Shown in pieces: positions 1 to 8,600 of a stretch of DNA of 10,789 bases. The notes under the pieces are model-generated. The model made no database searches. It was given only the letters and a program-made list of their open reading frames with translations, and was not told the origin of the DNA. The position numbers were made by a program, and so were the translations under genes. The DNA comes from Cudoniella acicularis (lineage: Eukaryota > Ascomycota > Leotiomycetes > Helotiales > Helotiaceae), in contig JAAMPI010001754.1 of NCBI GenBank assembly GCA_013054445.1, positions 1 through 10,789 on the forward strand, written 5' to 3'. Within the stretch, counting starts at the first letter, position 1; every line of letters starts with the position of its first letter.

Positions 1-886
1 GGGTTATTGTAATCTTTAGACGGCAGAAAAGGAAAGCGGAATTTTGATGACTGTTGAAAAAGGGAGATAGAGAAAAATGTAGGATAAAGACAATTGCTTG
101 TTATACGAGTAGCGAAATAAGGGTTCATTTGACGAAGCCCGAATCCAGAGATCCCTCCGGCACTTTAAAATAATTAAATAACCACCAACTTAACATTTAT
201 GCCGGATTTTGAAAAAGACCAAAGAGGGAATTGAATACAGATCCTAGAATTTGGAATGACCACTTACTATACGGAGGTTGCTGTTGATTAAAATGCTTGT
301 GAGGGTACATCGCATGGATCGTCAACACCCAAAGCCTGGAGGGATGTTGCTGGGAATCCTGACGTGGAAGCTGGACAACAAACACCGATATCCGTAAAGA
401 CCGTCCTGTCATGTCTTGTCACAATGAGCAGTCGATATGGCCGTATATCGGAAGTTCGGAGCACAAACTCGTCTTACCGTTCGTGGGGAATGTTGGATTA
501 GAAATGAGAGGCTGAAGACTTTCGATGTACTCCGTAAGCGCAGGCAGAGAGGGGGATTTGACTGTCGTCAAAGGCACAAACTTTGCACAGTGCGTCCATG
601 AGATGATAGTCTCCTTTAAGAGCAGCTCTTCTAATTGATGTGAGCCGGCCATGCGTTGCAACTCGCGCGCGAAGAATAACAATGCCAGTGGCCAGCCAAC
701 ACAAACACTTGTGCGACTTGCGCCCTCAACGCCTTGACTTCTCGAACCCACCCAAGATTCGAAGAAGAGAACTCCAGAAGACTCCAAATTCCATGAGAAT
801 CGCGATGCCGATCGCTCCTATTCTCCTAGTTCTAGAACGCTCTGGCAATTTCGGAAATTTGGGTCCATCTTTACCCCTCTCCCCCC
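1..886. other. Gene-poor stretch downstream of the decarboxylase gene
   Basis: No recognisable gene. The longest minus-strand open stretch (about 419-787) begins with TTG rather than ATG, so its first usable start is the ATG at 652-650. From there a frame runs to a GTAAGA donor at 477. An acceptor ending in ACAG at 406 joins it in phase to another open stretch that stops near 197, which would give about 127 residues. The product resembles nothing I know, has no clear domain, and the branch point (GTGAC) is weak. A further GTAAGT donor at 267 suggests that a transcript, if real, could continue past the left edge. I treat it as a candidate only. Confidence 0.3.
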
Positions 887-1475
887 TCAATTCTTTGTCG
901 TCTGCTCAAGGTCAACACGAAAAACATTTATAACCCGTGCCATACTAGTGTGGAAGCCCTATGAAGTGTAATAGTAAGTACAATCTCGAAGGGTCTTCGG
1001 CGACAACAGTCTGGGTTATTCTGACCTGAACTACAACAATCTCAACTAATTCTTGATCACTAAAGTGCTCCCTTGCCTTGTCGAAGACTCCATCGCTGAC
1101 CTCCATTTCTTGGATGATGGAATCAAGAAAAGCCAACAAAGCTTTATCTTTCTCTGTCCACACCGAACTCGAAAGGTCCCCCGTCATCAACCCGTCTAAT
1201 TGGGTTTCTGATAACCCTGCGGCCCTTCCCGTTGGCAAATGTTGTTCCCACTGATAGTCGCATTTGGAACGTTGTGCTAAATGAAGACAAATTATTTCTC
1301 TCAGATAGGGAGAAAGTGAGGTTTCGCGAAAACAAGCTGTTCCAAAAGAAAGGATATGTGGAAGTGTTGTGGGTGAGTGTGCTAACATGCGAAAGAGGTT
1401 GAGCGGTGGGATAGTTTTAGGAAGAACGTTTGCTGGACGGTACGGAATCCGAACTGCAGATGCAGATGATTCCAT
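887..1475 (-). CDS. Carboxymuconolactone decarboxylase / AhpD-like family protein, two exons
   Basis: Predicted 173-residue protein of the carboxymuconolactone decarboxylase-like fold (all-helical, usually oligomeric). Exon 1 is 1475-1026, the intron is 1025-959 (67 nt, GTCAGA...CATAG) and exon 2 is 958-887. The ATG has A at -3 (AATATGG). The family signature is at residues 58-79 (LRE, then KCDYQWEQH). By the AhpD spacing, Glu60, Cys72 and His79 are present, but the second cysteine of the CxxC pair is Gln75, so peroxidase chemistry as in AhpD is unlikely. Reading through the intron gives an atypical tail (VRITQTVVAED...), while splicing gives GFHTSMARVINVFRVDLE, which matches the usual family ending (GF...A...N.FRVD.E). 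That is the main argument for the intron. The length fits a single-domain member. The substrate is unknown; many fungal paralogues are uncharacterised, so 4-carboxymuconolactone decarboxylation should not be assumed. It stands alone: no catabolic partner gene is nearby. Confidence 0.85.
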
Positions 1476-3500
1476 ATTTGAAGGTGCGGGTCCACGGTCG
1501 GAGAAACCCTATTCTATTTTAATGAATTTTGATCTGATAAACGATTTGTTAGACCGAGAAAAGGCAGCAAGGAGGTCTCGTCAATGGCAATTCAGGTATG
1601 TAATTCTTATCCGTCAGCCCCTGTGAGACGCCTAACCCTGTCTGGATCAGCTCAAGCATCATTCTTTTCAAATAGCACAAAAGTGTTTCATAAAACAATA
1701 TTTCGTCATGAGGGGCCTTGCCCCGAATGCCCCTGTAAAGCGCCCCATTTTTATCCGTAGTAGAAACAAAAGTCAGGCCATAATAATAACAAACCCAAGG
1801 CGATCATATGAGAATTACGTTTGAGGGGGAAACTGCGACAGACTACTGGAGATCTCGGGCACTGACGCGGTCTGACAAACGTCTCAACACAAAATGTGTC
1901 AGCCTTAATGTCGGCAAACAGTTTCACCGGCTTTATTACCATATCTCGCACTACAAGACTATTCTCGATAACTTTACCAATATGGAATTCTTGTCGAAGG
2001 TTCATCGCAAAATTCTTCGCGCAACGCGAAGCGTTATTTTAAATAACTGGTCTGATCATTTACTTAATCCAGCCTAGCCGATCTGAAAGTACTCACTTCA
2101 CAGTCTCTCCCCTGCCAAACCCCCAAAAATTAGGCTCATACAGGACTACAGTTACATCCAGTAATGTACGAGAGAAAGCTCCGTTAGGATCCGTGATGAA
2201 TAATCGCCTTGCGTTCACTTGGTGCGCCGCACCTTCTCAAAAGCCATGAAGTCCCATCCAACTTGATGAACATCGGGCCGGAGTTGATTGAGCTTTTGCC
2301 CAGCCTTCTTTGATTGAATCTCGGGCAGCCATGGAAAGAGAGCCGGCAGACAGACGCTTGGCCGCTTGGCGGCATTTTCCCCGGCTTCATAGGTGGAAAG
2401 GAGCAAGCAGGGAGTGCCACGGAAAACCCAACATGACTTCCATCAAAACATCAAAACAGTCAAACGCATTTCACCTCCGACGACATCCTTTTGCGCTCAG
2501 GACTCCCGAAACCATTCCCCAGAATTTTCCAATTTACAGGAGTACAGAATTGCAGGATGGTTTGGCGCTGCCGCGCTCAGTAAGGCTTCGTGGTCTCTGG
2601 AGTGAAACTAATTGAGTAGATCTCCCCCTGTAGCCACGACAATATGCCCCAAATAATGTTTGCGAGATATTTCAGAGCCACTAGGCCGGGTAGGTCTTTT
2701 TCCTTTTCTTTGTGGTTCGTCATAACTCATTCACTGACGCCGAAATACAAAAATAGGCAAATTTGTTGTTAACTTCATTGCTGCTTCGACTTGGCGACAA
2801 CTATGCCGTGTGCACTGCACAGTCAGAGGGAAGAAATACTTGGTACAAAATTATACTAGCAGGTGATCCAAAATTTGCAGGGCTTTGCCAAGTCGTATCG
2901 TTTCATCGAGACCCGACTCCTGGCGTATTAGGTCTCTGTGTGAGTCTCTGTGTGACCGTGGGGCTTCCTCGTATCGACAAGATTTCCGAAACCAGACTGC
3001 CGATGACAACACCGTGGCAAAAAAAAACCGATGCAGACGAATGACAGAATCGCATGGGTGCAGTATCGAGCTTGGATGGGGATGCAATGTTTGTATCACA
3101 CAGAGTAACCATCTGACTGTTTGTAAAAATCATGTTGTTGGTCCTTTGACAAACCTGAAAAGAGACAGGAAAGAAGAGGGGAGAAGAAGAAGAAGAAATA
3201 AGCACTTTGTCATGCTTACATATGCTCTTCCTAGTTTGCCATCAGAACTCCTTGAAAAGGAAGGAAGGATCGCCACCGGGCTCCGGAGGTACCAGACTCA
3301 GATACATGTGGACCAGCACCCGGGAAAATTGTTTCAGGGAAAGAACGACTTCTACTTCAACAAAACAAACTGACCAGCCAATCCTTGCAGCTGGAAAGTC
3401 CAGGAAGATATTCAGTAATCATTGGTTCGATGATGTTCACTTTAAGCAGGGGAATTTATGCCAGAAAAGATTACAATAAGCATACAGTAGGTTTGTTTCA
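1476..3500. other. Upstream region of the decarboxylase gene and gene-poor spacer
   Basis: Its first part should contain the decarboxylase promoter. Read on the minus strand, an AT-rich CATTAAAATAG element lies about 40-50 nt before the ATG and could serve as a TATA-like box. Beyond that, no gene is supported. The longest open frame (plus, 2885-3373, 162 codons) has an erratic composition, runs through a purine-only patch at about 3168-3198, and shows no domain. A short hairpin (GGGGC-ctt-GCCCC) near 1713-1725 is too small to interpret. Confidence 0.4.
2932..2955 (+). repeat. Exact 12-bp tandem duplication
   Basis: GTCTCTGTGTGA occurs twice back to back with no mismatch. It lies in non-coding sequence and most likely arose by replication slippage. 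No function is suggested. Confidence 0.85.
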
Positions 3501-3534
3501 TGGTTGCTTTGCATTGCTCTACTGCCTGACATCC

Positions 3535-3730
3535 GCAGAACCCTTCTCCCCCTCGCCACATCTCGCCCTCACACAGTAATCCCTCGTGAATTTGCCACTC
3601 CGGAAAACGGACCCAACTCCCATCTCCCTCGCCACTCTTCACACTTCTCCGCCCTCGCAACCGTCACCCGATCTCCCCGCCCCTCCCCTCCGTTCCCTAC
3701 CCTTCCCAGTCCCACCTCACCTAAACCAAT
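3535..3730 (+). other. Pyrimidine-rich tract
   Basis: Nearly 200 bases are dominated by C and T on the plus strand, with repeated CTC, CCC and TCC blocks. Tracts of this type are common in promoters and leaders of filamentous fungi, so it may belong to an unrecognised plus-strand transcript. It also explains the long low-complexity open frames (Ser/Pro-rich on plus, Gly/Arg/Glu-rich on minus) crossing this area, which I do not accept as genes. Confidence 0.45.
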
Positions 3731-4399
3731 CAAGTCGAGATCGGAAGAATCTACTATCGTTAGCAGCGTCAAGATAAAGGATCTCTTACCTCAATCAAGA
3801 GCTCCTTCCCCGTCAAGGCCACATTGAAAAAGGCTGCCTCAGCGCCGGCGTCCCGGCCGACCAACATCCTTAATTGCAATGATCTCTCAGGATATATCAG
3901 ACAGTCCCCACTGGGAGACTGCAAGACACAGAGACGGAATTAAATACATCGCTAAGTTTGGAGTAGGTCCATAAGACCCCGAGTCGACAAATAACAAAGA
4001 GGCCCAAAGTCACTCCCAGATCCTCGATCAATTCCCCTCGAAGCGCCACAAAAAGGCCAACCGATTTGGTCGACTTAAGGGTCACCACAGGATCGCTGTT
4101 AGGCGTTCAGTAAGGCGCGGGATAAGGAACAAGAGTTGAACGCCCGAAGACGAACAACTGAACCTCCACCGGCCCTACTTCTCCAAGGCTAGAGGTTTGA
4201 ATCCCGGCAGAGCACAAGACCGCACCAAAAATACCCTAGTTACACCAGGAATGAAGAGGGTATTGCGAGGGACTGTCGCCTCAACCAATCTTTGCTTTGA
4301 AGCATCAGAGAGCGCGAGAATAAACAACCAGACCGAAGTGACTGAATCGGTGGATGTCAAAAAAGAGGGGAGAGAGCTGTGACGCCTGCAGCTCGTCAC

Positions 4400-4800
4400 A
4401 ACTTCCCGCGCCCTCTAGCCCTCAAAACCCACAGCTTTTTTTTGTGCAAGCACAAGAGAGGTTAGCCTAGTTTCTTCAACTGTCTGCTGGAAAGAAGCTC
4501 ACCTTTTCACCACACAGACCGTACGACACCCGCAGTCAACACTCCGATAGTTGTCATTCTCTTGCATCTCCGAATTTTCGCTGCGCCGGTTGGCCACCTA
4601 ATTGTTACTGCACCCCTCGCAAAGTTCTGTACCTACTTCCTCCCAAGATCTTAGCAAGGGAGCACTTCGCTTGTCAACTGCCAACTTGGCAGAGACGTCA
4701 CCACTCTCCTTGATCGGCCAGTTGAGGTGTGACTGATTGGACAGCTCAGGCACCACACCACACCACACCAAAACCGCCAGCCAAGTTCAACAAGAGAATG
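4400..4800 (+). promoter_or_regulatory. Promoter-like stretch with no identified gene
   Basis: C/T- and CA-rich on the plus strand, with a T8 run at 4436-4443, a 13-bp inverted repeat TGCCAAcTTGGCA at 4679-4691, a CRE-like GACGTCA immediately after it (4694-4700), and an inverted CCAAT (ATTGG) near 4736-4740. It ends in CA-rich sequence before an ATG at about 4799 that opens only a 23-codon frame. The elements resemble a fungal promoter and leader, but I cannot find a convincing coding exon after it. Confidence 0.25.
4751..4770 (+). repeat. CCACA-type microsatellite
   Basis: Four consecutive copies of a 5-bp CACAC/CCACA unit fill these 20 bases. It is a simple repeat within the CA-rich stretch noted around it. 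Confidence 0.8.
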
Positions 4801-5640
4801 CAAAGTAAAGCAACCAGAACTACACATACATATCTCGGGGGGGGAGAAGCAGCAGCATCACACAAGCTCCATCAATGTTAGCCCCGCCTCTTCCACCCAC
4901 AACGTCCCAGAAACCACCACTAAAACATAAGTAAGAAGAACAAGTCGACAGACTTACAGCCGCAATGTGAACAGGATAACAACAGACCGCAACACATAAC
5001 AGCCCAAGAGGCCCCCATCCGATAAATGCGCATCAACCTTCATTTACCAATTTTCTTGCTTGCAATGAATGTTTCTTTTTCGTTGAACCAATCTTGAGTA
5101 GCGATGCTGGCGCGAGAGAAGTGCAGCCATAGCGAAGGCTTTGAGTTAAAAGAGATTGACTAACTTGATGACCTCAAGATGGTGTTATGATTTGAATAGC
5201 TCGATGCAATTTGGAGATGGAAAGAGCAAGCAGAAGAAACCTAGGCTGGGAACTCAGTGATGATACATGAGTTTTGTTGAACATTGTGTAAAGCGCACGA
5301 AGGTTTTGCAGATGGCAGCGGAGAGAACTTTGAAGATGATGTGGCCACCTCGGAGGTTGTTCGATGGAAGTCATCACGGCTTGATGCTCGATTCCGGTTT
5401 GGAAAACTGTAGAGTGCTCATTAATTTTCACCGTTCTCCCCTGAAACCCGGACTCTGCCTCGCTCTGGCCGCCAGGAGCTGAGGTGATCAGTCTCAATCC
5501 AGTGGCAGCCGAAGTTCAACAAATTCCAGGCTCCCAGGAAAAGCGAGTGGTGATTTGGGTTGTTTTGTAGCAAGAGTGAGCGATGCAGCCAGGCACTTTG
5601 ACTTCAAATGGTCTCGGGAAAGGGAACTATTGTGTGTGCC
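4801..5640. other. Spacer before the tandem repeats
   Basis: No gene is supported. It contains a G8 run at 4837-4844. On the minus strand, an ATG at 5130-5128 in good context (GCTATGG) opens a 28-residue basic peptide (MAALLSRQHRYSRLVQRKRN...) that could continue through a GTAAAT donor, but no follow-on exon was found. Open frames at 5174-5497 (minus) and 5267-5482 (plus) overlap each other and show no family features. Confidence 0.35.
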
Positions 5641-5649
5641 AAGATTGCT

Positions 5650-6030
5650 TTGACTTCCTTCGGAGCTTCAGTTGCTTGCTCGAGGAAGAAGAGGCTATGA
5701 TGATTGACGAAGTCCAAGTACTGGGCTCAAAGGGCTTGGAGAAAGATACGTATGGTGCTTGACTTCTTTTGGAACTTCAGTTGCTTGCTCGACGAAGAAG
5801 CAGAAAACCTGAGCAACGCGGTCTGATTTTGACTTGGACAAGGTCTGCTGAGATGTGCTTGTGGTGCTCCATTCATTTGACTTCTTTCGGAGCTTTAATT
5901 GCTTGCTCGACGAAGATTTCGAAGGAAGTAATGCAGTCTGATTTTGACTTGGAGGAGGCTTGCGGCAGGTCGCTGTGATGCTCGATTAATTGGTTTCATT
6001 CGGGGCTTCAGTTGCTTGCTCGACGAAGAA
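5650..6030 (+). repeat. Four degenerate tandem copies of a ~113-bp unit
   Basis: A core reading approximately TTGACTTCtTTcGGAGCTTC followed by AGTTGCTTGCTCGACGAAGAA recurs four times. The anchor GCTTGCTCG begins at 5674, 5783, 5901 and 6014, giving spacings of 109, 118 and 113 bp. Between cores, copies 2 and 3 also share GTCTGATTTTGACTTGGA (5820 and 5937), and copies share a GTGRTGCTC block just before the next core. Spacings are not multiples of three and differ between copies, so this is not a protein repeat. No terminal inverted repeats or transposase fragment is visible. Copies are diverged, which indicates an old array or one with only the core conserved. Weaker matches (TTTGACTTC near 5600 and 6290, GATGCTCGATT near 5383) may be further decayed units. 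Confidence 0.75.
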
Positions 6031-6850
6031 TTTAAATTCAGTGAAATGACAGGGTTGTAAGTTGCTTTCAGTGAGCGCTTTTCGGAACCGCTGTTGCATT
6101 GCATGTTGTGCGAACGAAAATTGGTACTGGTTCTTTGAGTATGAGCCTCCGATCTAGAGGTGGTGTTAGCTAAAACTTTTAGAGCAGAGAGGGTAGTGGG
6201 GTCGGAATGACTTACATCCTGTCACATTGCCACTGCCATGAAGAGTTTTGAAAGATCATTGCGGCGCTGGAAAGACGAAAAATTGGCCTTTGACTTCTGC
6301 ATGCTCAGGCGCGGTGAGTCGTGCGAAATATTGTTGCAGCTACGGGCTTTTGCAGGTTGCTGTGCAAAAACATGTAGCTGCTATGGATTTTTCGAAAGGA
6401 GTGTCAGCAGACTTGAGTTGTTATGAGCAACAAGGTTGTGTTTTATTTGATTGCCGACCTCCGCGACGCTTTCGTCTGATGCTCTACAAGCACATTATGT
6501 TAGCATGGGCTGCTTAGCGCCAATCAACATGAAGGTCAGACAAGACTACATTCACTATGTTCATGTGGACATGGGGGTAAAAGCTTAAAATAGAATCAGG
6601 ACATTATCTGAAAAATGACGTATTCAATCTGCACCTCAAACTTTGCGGAGCCTCAGCCTCGTTTGAGATGGACCCTGAAATATTTGAAACCCAATCGCGT
6701 GCGTTTACGATGAAGAAGGGTCTTCGGGAAGTGGAGAAATCCGGGGAAGCGAGATGCATGATCATTTAAGCATAAAATACTTCGCTAACTTTGCTGCGAA
6801 CCCCTTTTCTCTGCTTGAAGTAAAGAGGTTCAGGCATTGCACCAGAATGA
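6031..6850. other. Spacer between the tandem repeats and the candidate heat-shock transcript
   Basis: No gene is supported on either strand. Two overlapping plus-strand frames around 6238-6517 carry no recognisable domain. If the leftward transcript starting near 7320 is long, this sequence would be part of it. Confidence 0.35.
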
Positions 6851-6852
6851 GA

Positions 6853-7266
6853 TTAATTACATAGCAACCTTTCCTTGCACCTCTGCCAAGACACAAATAA
6901 GAGCAATATCACGTGGAAGTTAGGTATCAGATATGATTGACGGTGCACTCCAAAAAAAAAAAAAGGAAAGCTAAGAGCGTCTTTTGACACGTCGAATTGA
7001 GATGACTGACTCGAGCATGACTTCGCGAGTAGCTAACTTGGTGACGAAGAAGAGCTCGCAAAGAAGGCCGCTCAAACTTACTGAGCAGAAAGATAAGGGA
7101 TTGGGGAATGTTACGTGGGGTTTGGGGTTACTACCTTGTAGGTATGGGAGAGGAAGGGTTGGTTGGAACTGCGCGTCGCCGCGACCATATAACTTACAAA
7201 TACAAAGGAAATAACTTCAATTGACAGAACTGTGTACCTCATGATGTTATTCGCGCCTTACCACAT
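6853..7266 (-). CDS. Candidate small spliced gene behind a heat-shock-type promoter (function unknown)
   Basis: I do not recognise a product. What can be seen, on the minus strand: a CA/CT-rich leader (ending CAACAAACCACA) meets an ATG at 7266-7264, the first after the TATA box. Five coding bases later is a GTAAGG donor (7261). An acceptor TTGAAG ending at 7215 gives a 47-nt intron and opens a frame through exon 2 (7214-7082). There a perfect GTAAGT donor (7081) pairs with a CTAAC branch point (6923-6919) and TTGGCAG acceptor (ending 6883), making a 199-nt intron; exon 3 stops at 6853. The result is a 55-residue Cys- and Pro-rich peptide. Skipping the second splice gives about 80 residues with a basic tail. 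Another choice is an unspliced 43-residue ORF at 7242-7111 with a hydrophobic N-terminus. The branch point of intron 1 is weak. A non-coding spliced RNA fits equally well, so the transcript is better supported than the protein. Confidence 0.25.
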
Positions 7267-7350
7267 TGTGGTTTGTTGGTGTTGATCGAGATTGATCGTG
7301 GTGTTGTTCTTGTTTGAGGTCGGAAGAAGTGGAGAGGAGAAGTAGGCCAG

Positions 7351-7360
7351 CTATATATAG
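7351..7360 (-). promoter_or_regulatory. TATA box (CTATATATAG)
   Basis: This is a strong TATA element. The sequence is palindromic, so direction is inferred from context. On the minus side it is followed by a CT- then CA-rich leader of fungal type and an ATG 85 nt away, while on the plus side no leader or gene follows. It lies 21 bp from the proximal HSE array, a typical arrangement of heat-inducible promoters. Confidence 0.65.
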
Positions 7361-7380
7361 ACCTCGAAGCGCGTCGAAAC

Positions 7381-7400
7381 GTTCTGGGAGGTTCTGGAAG
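7381..7400 (-). promoter_or_regulatory. Proximal heat shock element array
   Basis: The sequence gTTCtgGGAggTTCtgGAAg has alternating TTC/GAA units at exact 5-bp spacing (7382, 7387, 7392, 7397), with one base off in the second unit (GGA for GAA). A fifth unit with one mismatch (AAA at 7377-7379) extends it leftward. This is the binding pattern of trimeric heat shock factor (Hsf1). It lies just upstream of the TATA box for a leftward transcript. Confidence 0.65.
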
Positions 7401-7587
7401 AAGCACGGACCACCTGCACAGGGTTTACCCTTCAAAGAGTGAGTGCGATAAGTCATCAGATATCTGCTCAAACTTCGGGGAAATAGCACGAGGCTAAGGA
7501 GACATTGGAAGGTGAGGACGAGGTGGTGCTTATTTAGATAGACTCTTAGGTTCTATACCAAACATTAACTTTCACCTTCCAAGCCTG

Positions 7588-7602
7588 ATTCTTGAACGTT
7601 CC
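7588..7602 (-). promoter_or_regulatory. Distal heat shock element, perfect three-unit match
   Basis: The sequence aTTCttGAAcgTTCc matches the canonical nTTCnnGAAnnTTCn without a mismatch. It is about 190 bp upstream of the proximal array on the same promoter. Two HSEs in one 220-bp stretch, one of them perfect, are unlikely to be chance and support a heat- or proteotoxic-stress-inducible promoter. Confidence 0.7.
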
Positions 7603-7635
7603 AAGGCGGCAGCAATGCTGGGAAAAGAAAAGAGC

Positions 7636-7651
7636 ATTGGTTATCACGTGA
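7636..7651 (-). promoter_or_regulatory. CCAAT box and TCACGTGA E-box
   Basis: ATTGG at 7636-7640 reads ACCAAT on the minus strand, a CCAAT-box match for the fungal HAP/CBC complex. TCACGTGA at 7644-7651 is a palindromic E-box of the kind bound by bHLH factors such as Cbf1. Both lie 275-300 bp upstream of the TATA box. Each is short enough to occur by chance, so the calls rest mainly on being next to the HSEs. Confidence 0.3.
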
Positions 7652-7661
7652 CAGTTCTTGG

Positions 7662-8580
7662 TTGGAGAGTCCCGGTCACAACGCGCTCGCTATGTTACAA
7701 CCTACAGCCAAATGCCTGCTGAGAACACATAAATATCAATTTCAAGTCGTAGCAGTATGACAATGAACCAAAAGCATTCTTGTTGACAGCAATATAAGCG
7801 CAATTTTGCAAAATACCAAAGCCGTAACTGCAAGTGACAAACTATTTGGGAATTAAAATGGCTGAGCGTAGTGACAAAAGCAAAACACAATTACCTACCC
7901 AGTTACTGTGGAAAATCTAAAATTTCTATTATCTTTCATCCGAAATAGTTTTGACTGGAAGCAACAAGGTACTAATGAATAGTTGAAGAAACCAAAGGAA
8001 ACACAACTGCTGTAACTTGTAGCAAATGGATATTTCAGCCTTCGTACGTTGTATTTGATAGTTTGAGGATATTTTTTCAATTTTTGCACTTGCATTGATG
8101 AAATTCAGCAGATTTCATAGCAAAGGAAAAGACATGTCGTTGAAGTGAGGTTAAAATTGGCTCGGTTAATATGGCTGCCCAGATCACGACATAAGCGCAG
8201 TCAAATTCATCAAACCTCCCGTCGCTTCTCTTCACCATCTCAAGTATCACTAAACAACCCGTCACTTAATAATGCATTGCGCATCCTCCACAGACTTCAA
8301 AATTTCCTTTCCGAGCAACTGGTCTATCGATGTTTACTGATCTGAAATGCAGGCCTCGGCAAATGGGATAGCTCTCATGCAGAGCTTGAGTGCACGCTGA
8401 TTAGAAATCATTAAATCCGCGGAATGTTTGGCCTTGATTGGACAACCTTAACAATGGGACCAGGATTTAACAGGTAAACTCCGATGCTTAATAACTCCAT
8501 GTTTGCAAGCGCCAGGTGAAACCATTGTTGGCTCTCGTAAGTCTTGCAAGTCTCCAGGCATTTCAAATAAAATCTTAAAA
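7662..8580. other. Intergenic spacer between two divergent transcription units
   Basis: AT-richer than the flanks. No gene is supported: the open frames here are 60-70 codons, overlap on opposite strands and show no domains. An inverted CCAAT (GATTGG) near 8437-8442 could serve the downstream reductase gene. Confidence 0.4.
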
Positions 8581-8584
8581 GTAT

Positions 8585-8600
8585 GAAATGATGTCATTTC
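8585..8600 (+). promoter_or_regulatory. 16-bp palindrome with CRE-like core upstream of the reductase gene
   Basis: GAAATGA and TCATTTC are perfect inverted arms around a TG centre. The core TGATGTCA is one base from the CRE/ATF site TGACGTCA, suggesting a bZIP dimer (ATF/CREB type). It is 178 bp before the reductase ATG and about 20 bp before an AT-rich TATA-like block, a sensible position for an operator. This is inference from position and symmetry only. Confidence 0.35.

Noticed and set aside
419..787. 122-codon open stretch on the minus strand taken as a full ORF
   Set aside because: It begins with TTG, not ATG, which is not a normal start in a nuclear fungal gene; the first ATG in frame is at 652-650.
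2885..3373. 162-codon plus-strand open frame
   Set aside because: No domain, no leader or splice context, crosses a purine-only tract, and the composition looks like translated non-coding DNA.
3738..3748. AGATCGGAAGA, identical to the start of a common sequencing adapter
   Set aside because: Only 11 bases match and the next bases differ from the adapter, so chance is the simpler explanation.
3504..3827. Ser/Pro-rich plus frame and the Gly/Arg-rich minus frame opposite it
   Set aside because: Both are by-products of the pyrimidine-rich tract.
4186..4210. GGTTTGAATCC, close to a tRNA B box (GGTTCGANTCC)
   Set aside because: The invariant C is T, the flanking bases do not form a T stem, and no A box or acceptor stem is found upstream.
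5044..5130. 28-residue basic minus-strand ORF resembling a mitochondrial presequence
   Set aside because: Good start context and a possible GTAAAT donor, but no continuing exon could be identified.
5697..5815. ATGATGA and CTGA as boxes of a C/D snoRNA
   Set aside because: They are about 110 bases apart with no terminal stem, which is too far for a typical C/D snoRNA.
6952..6964. A13 run as a possible retroposon tail
   Set aside because: No target-site duplication or coding remnant adjoins it; it is a simple homopolymer inside the candidate intron.
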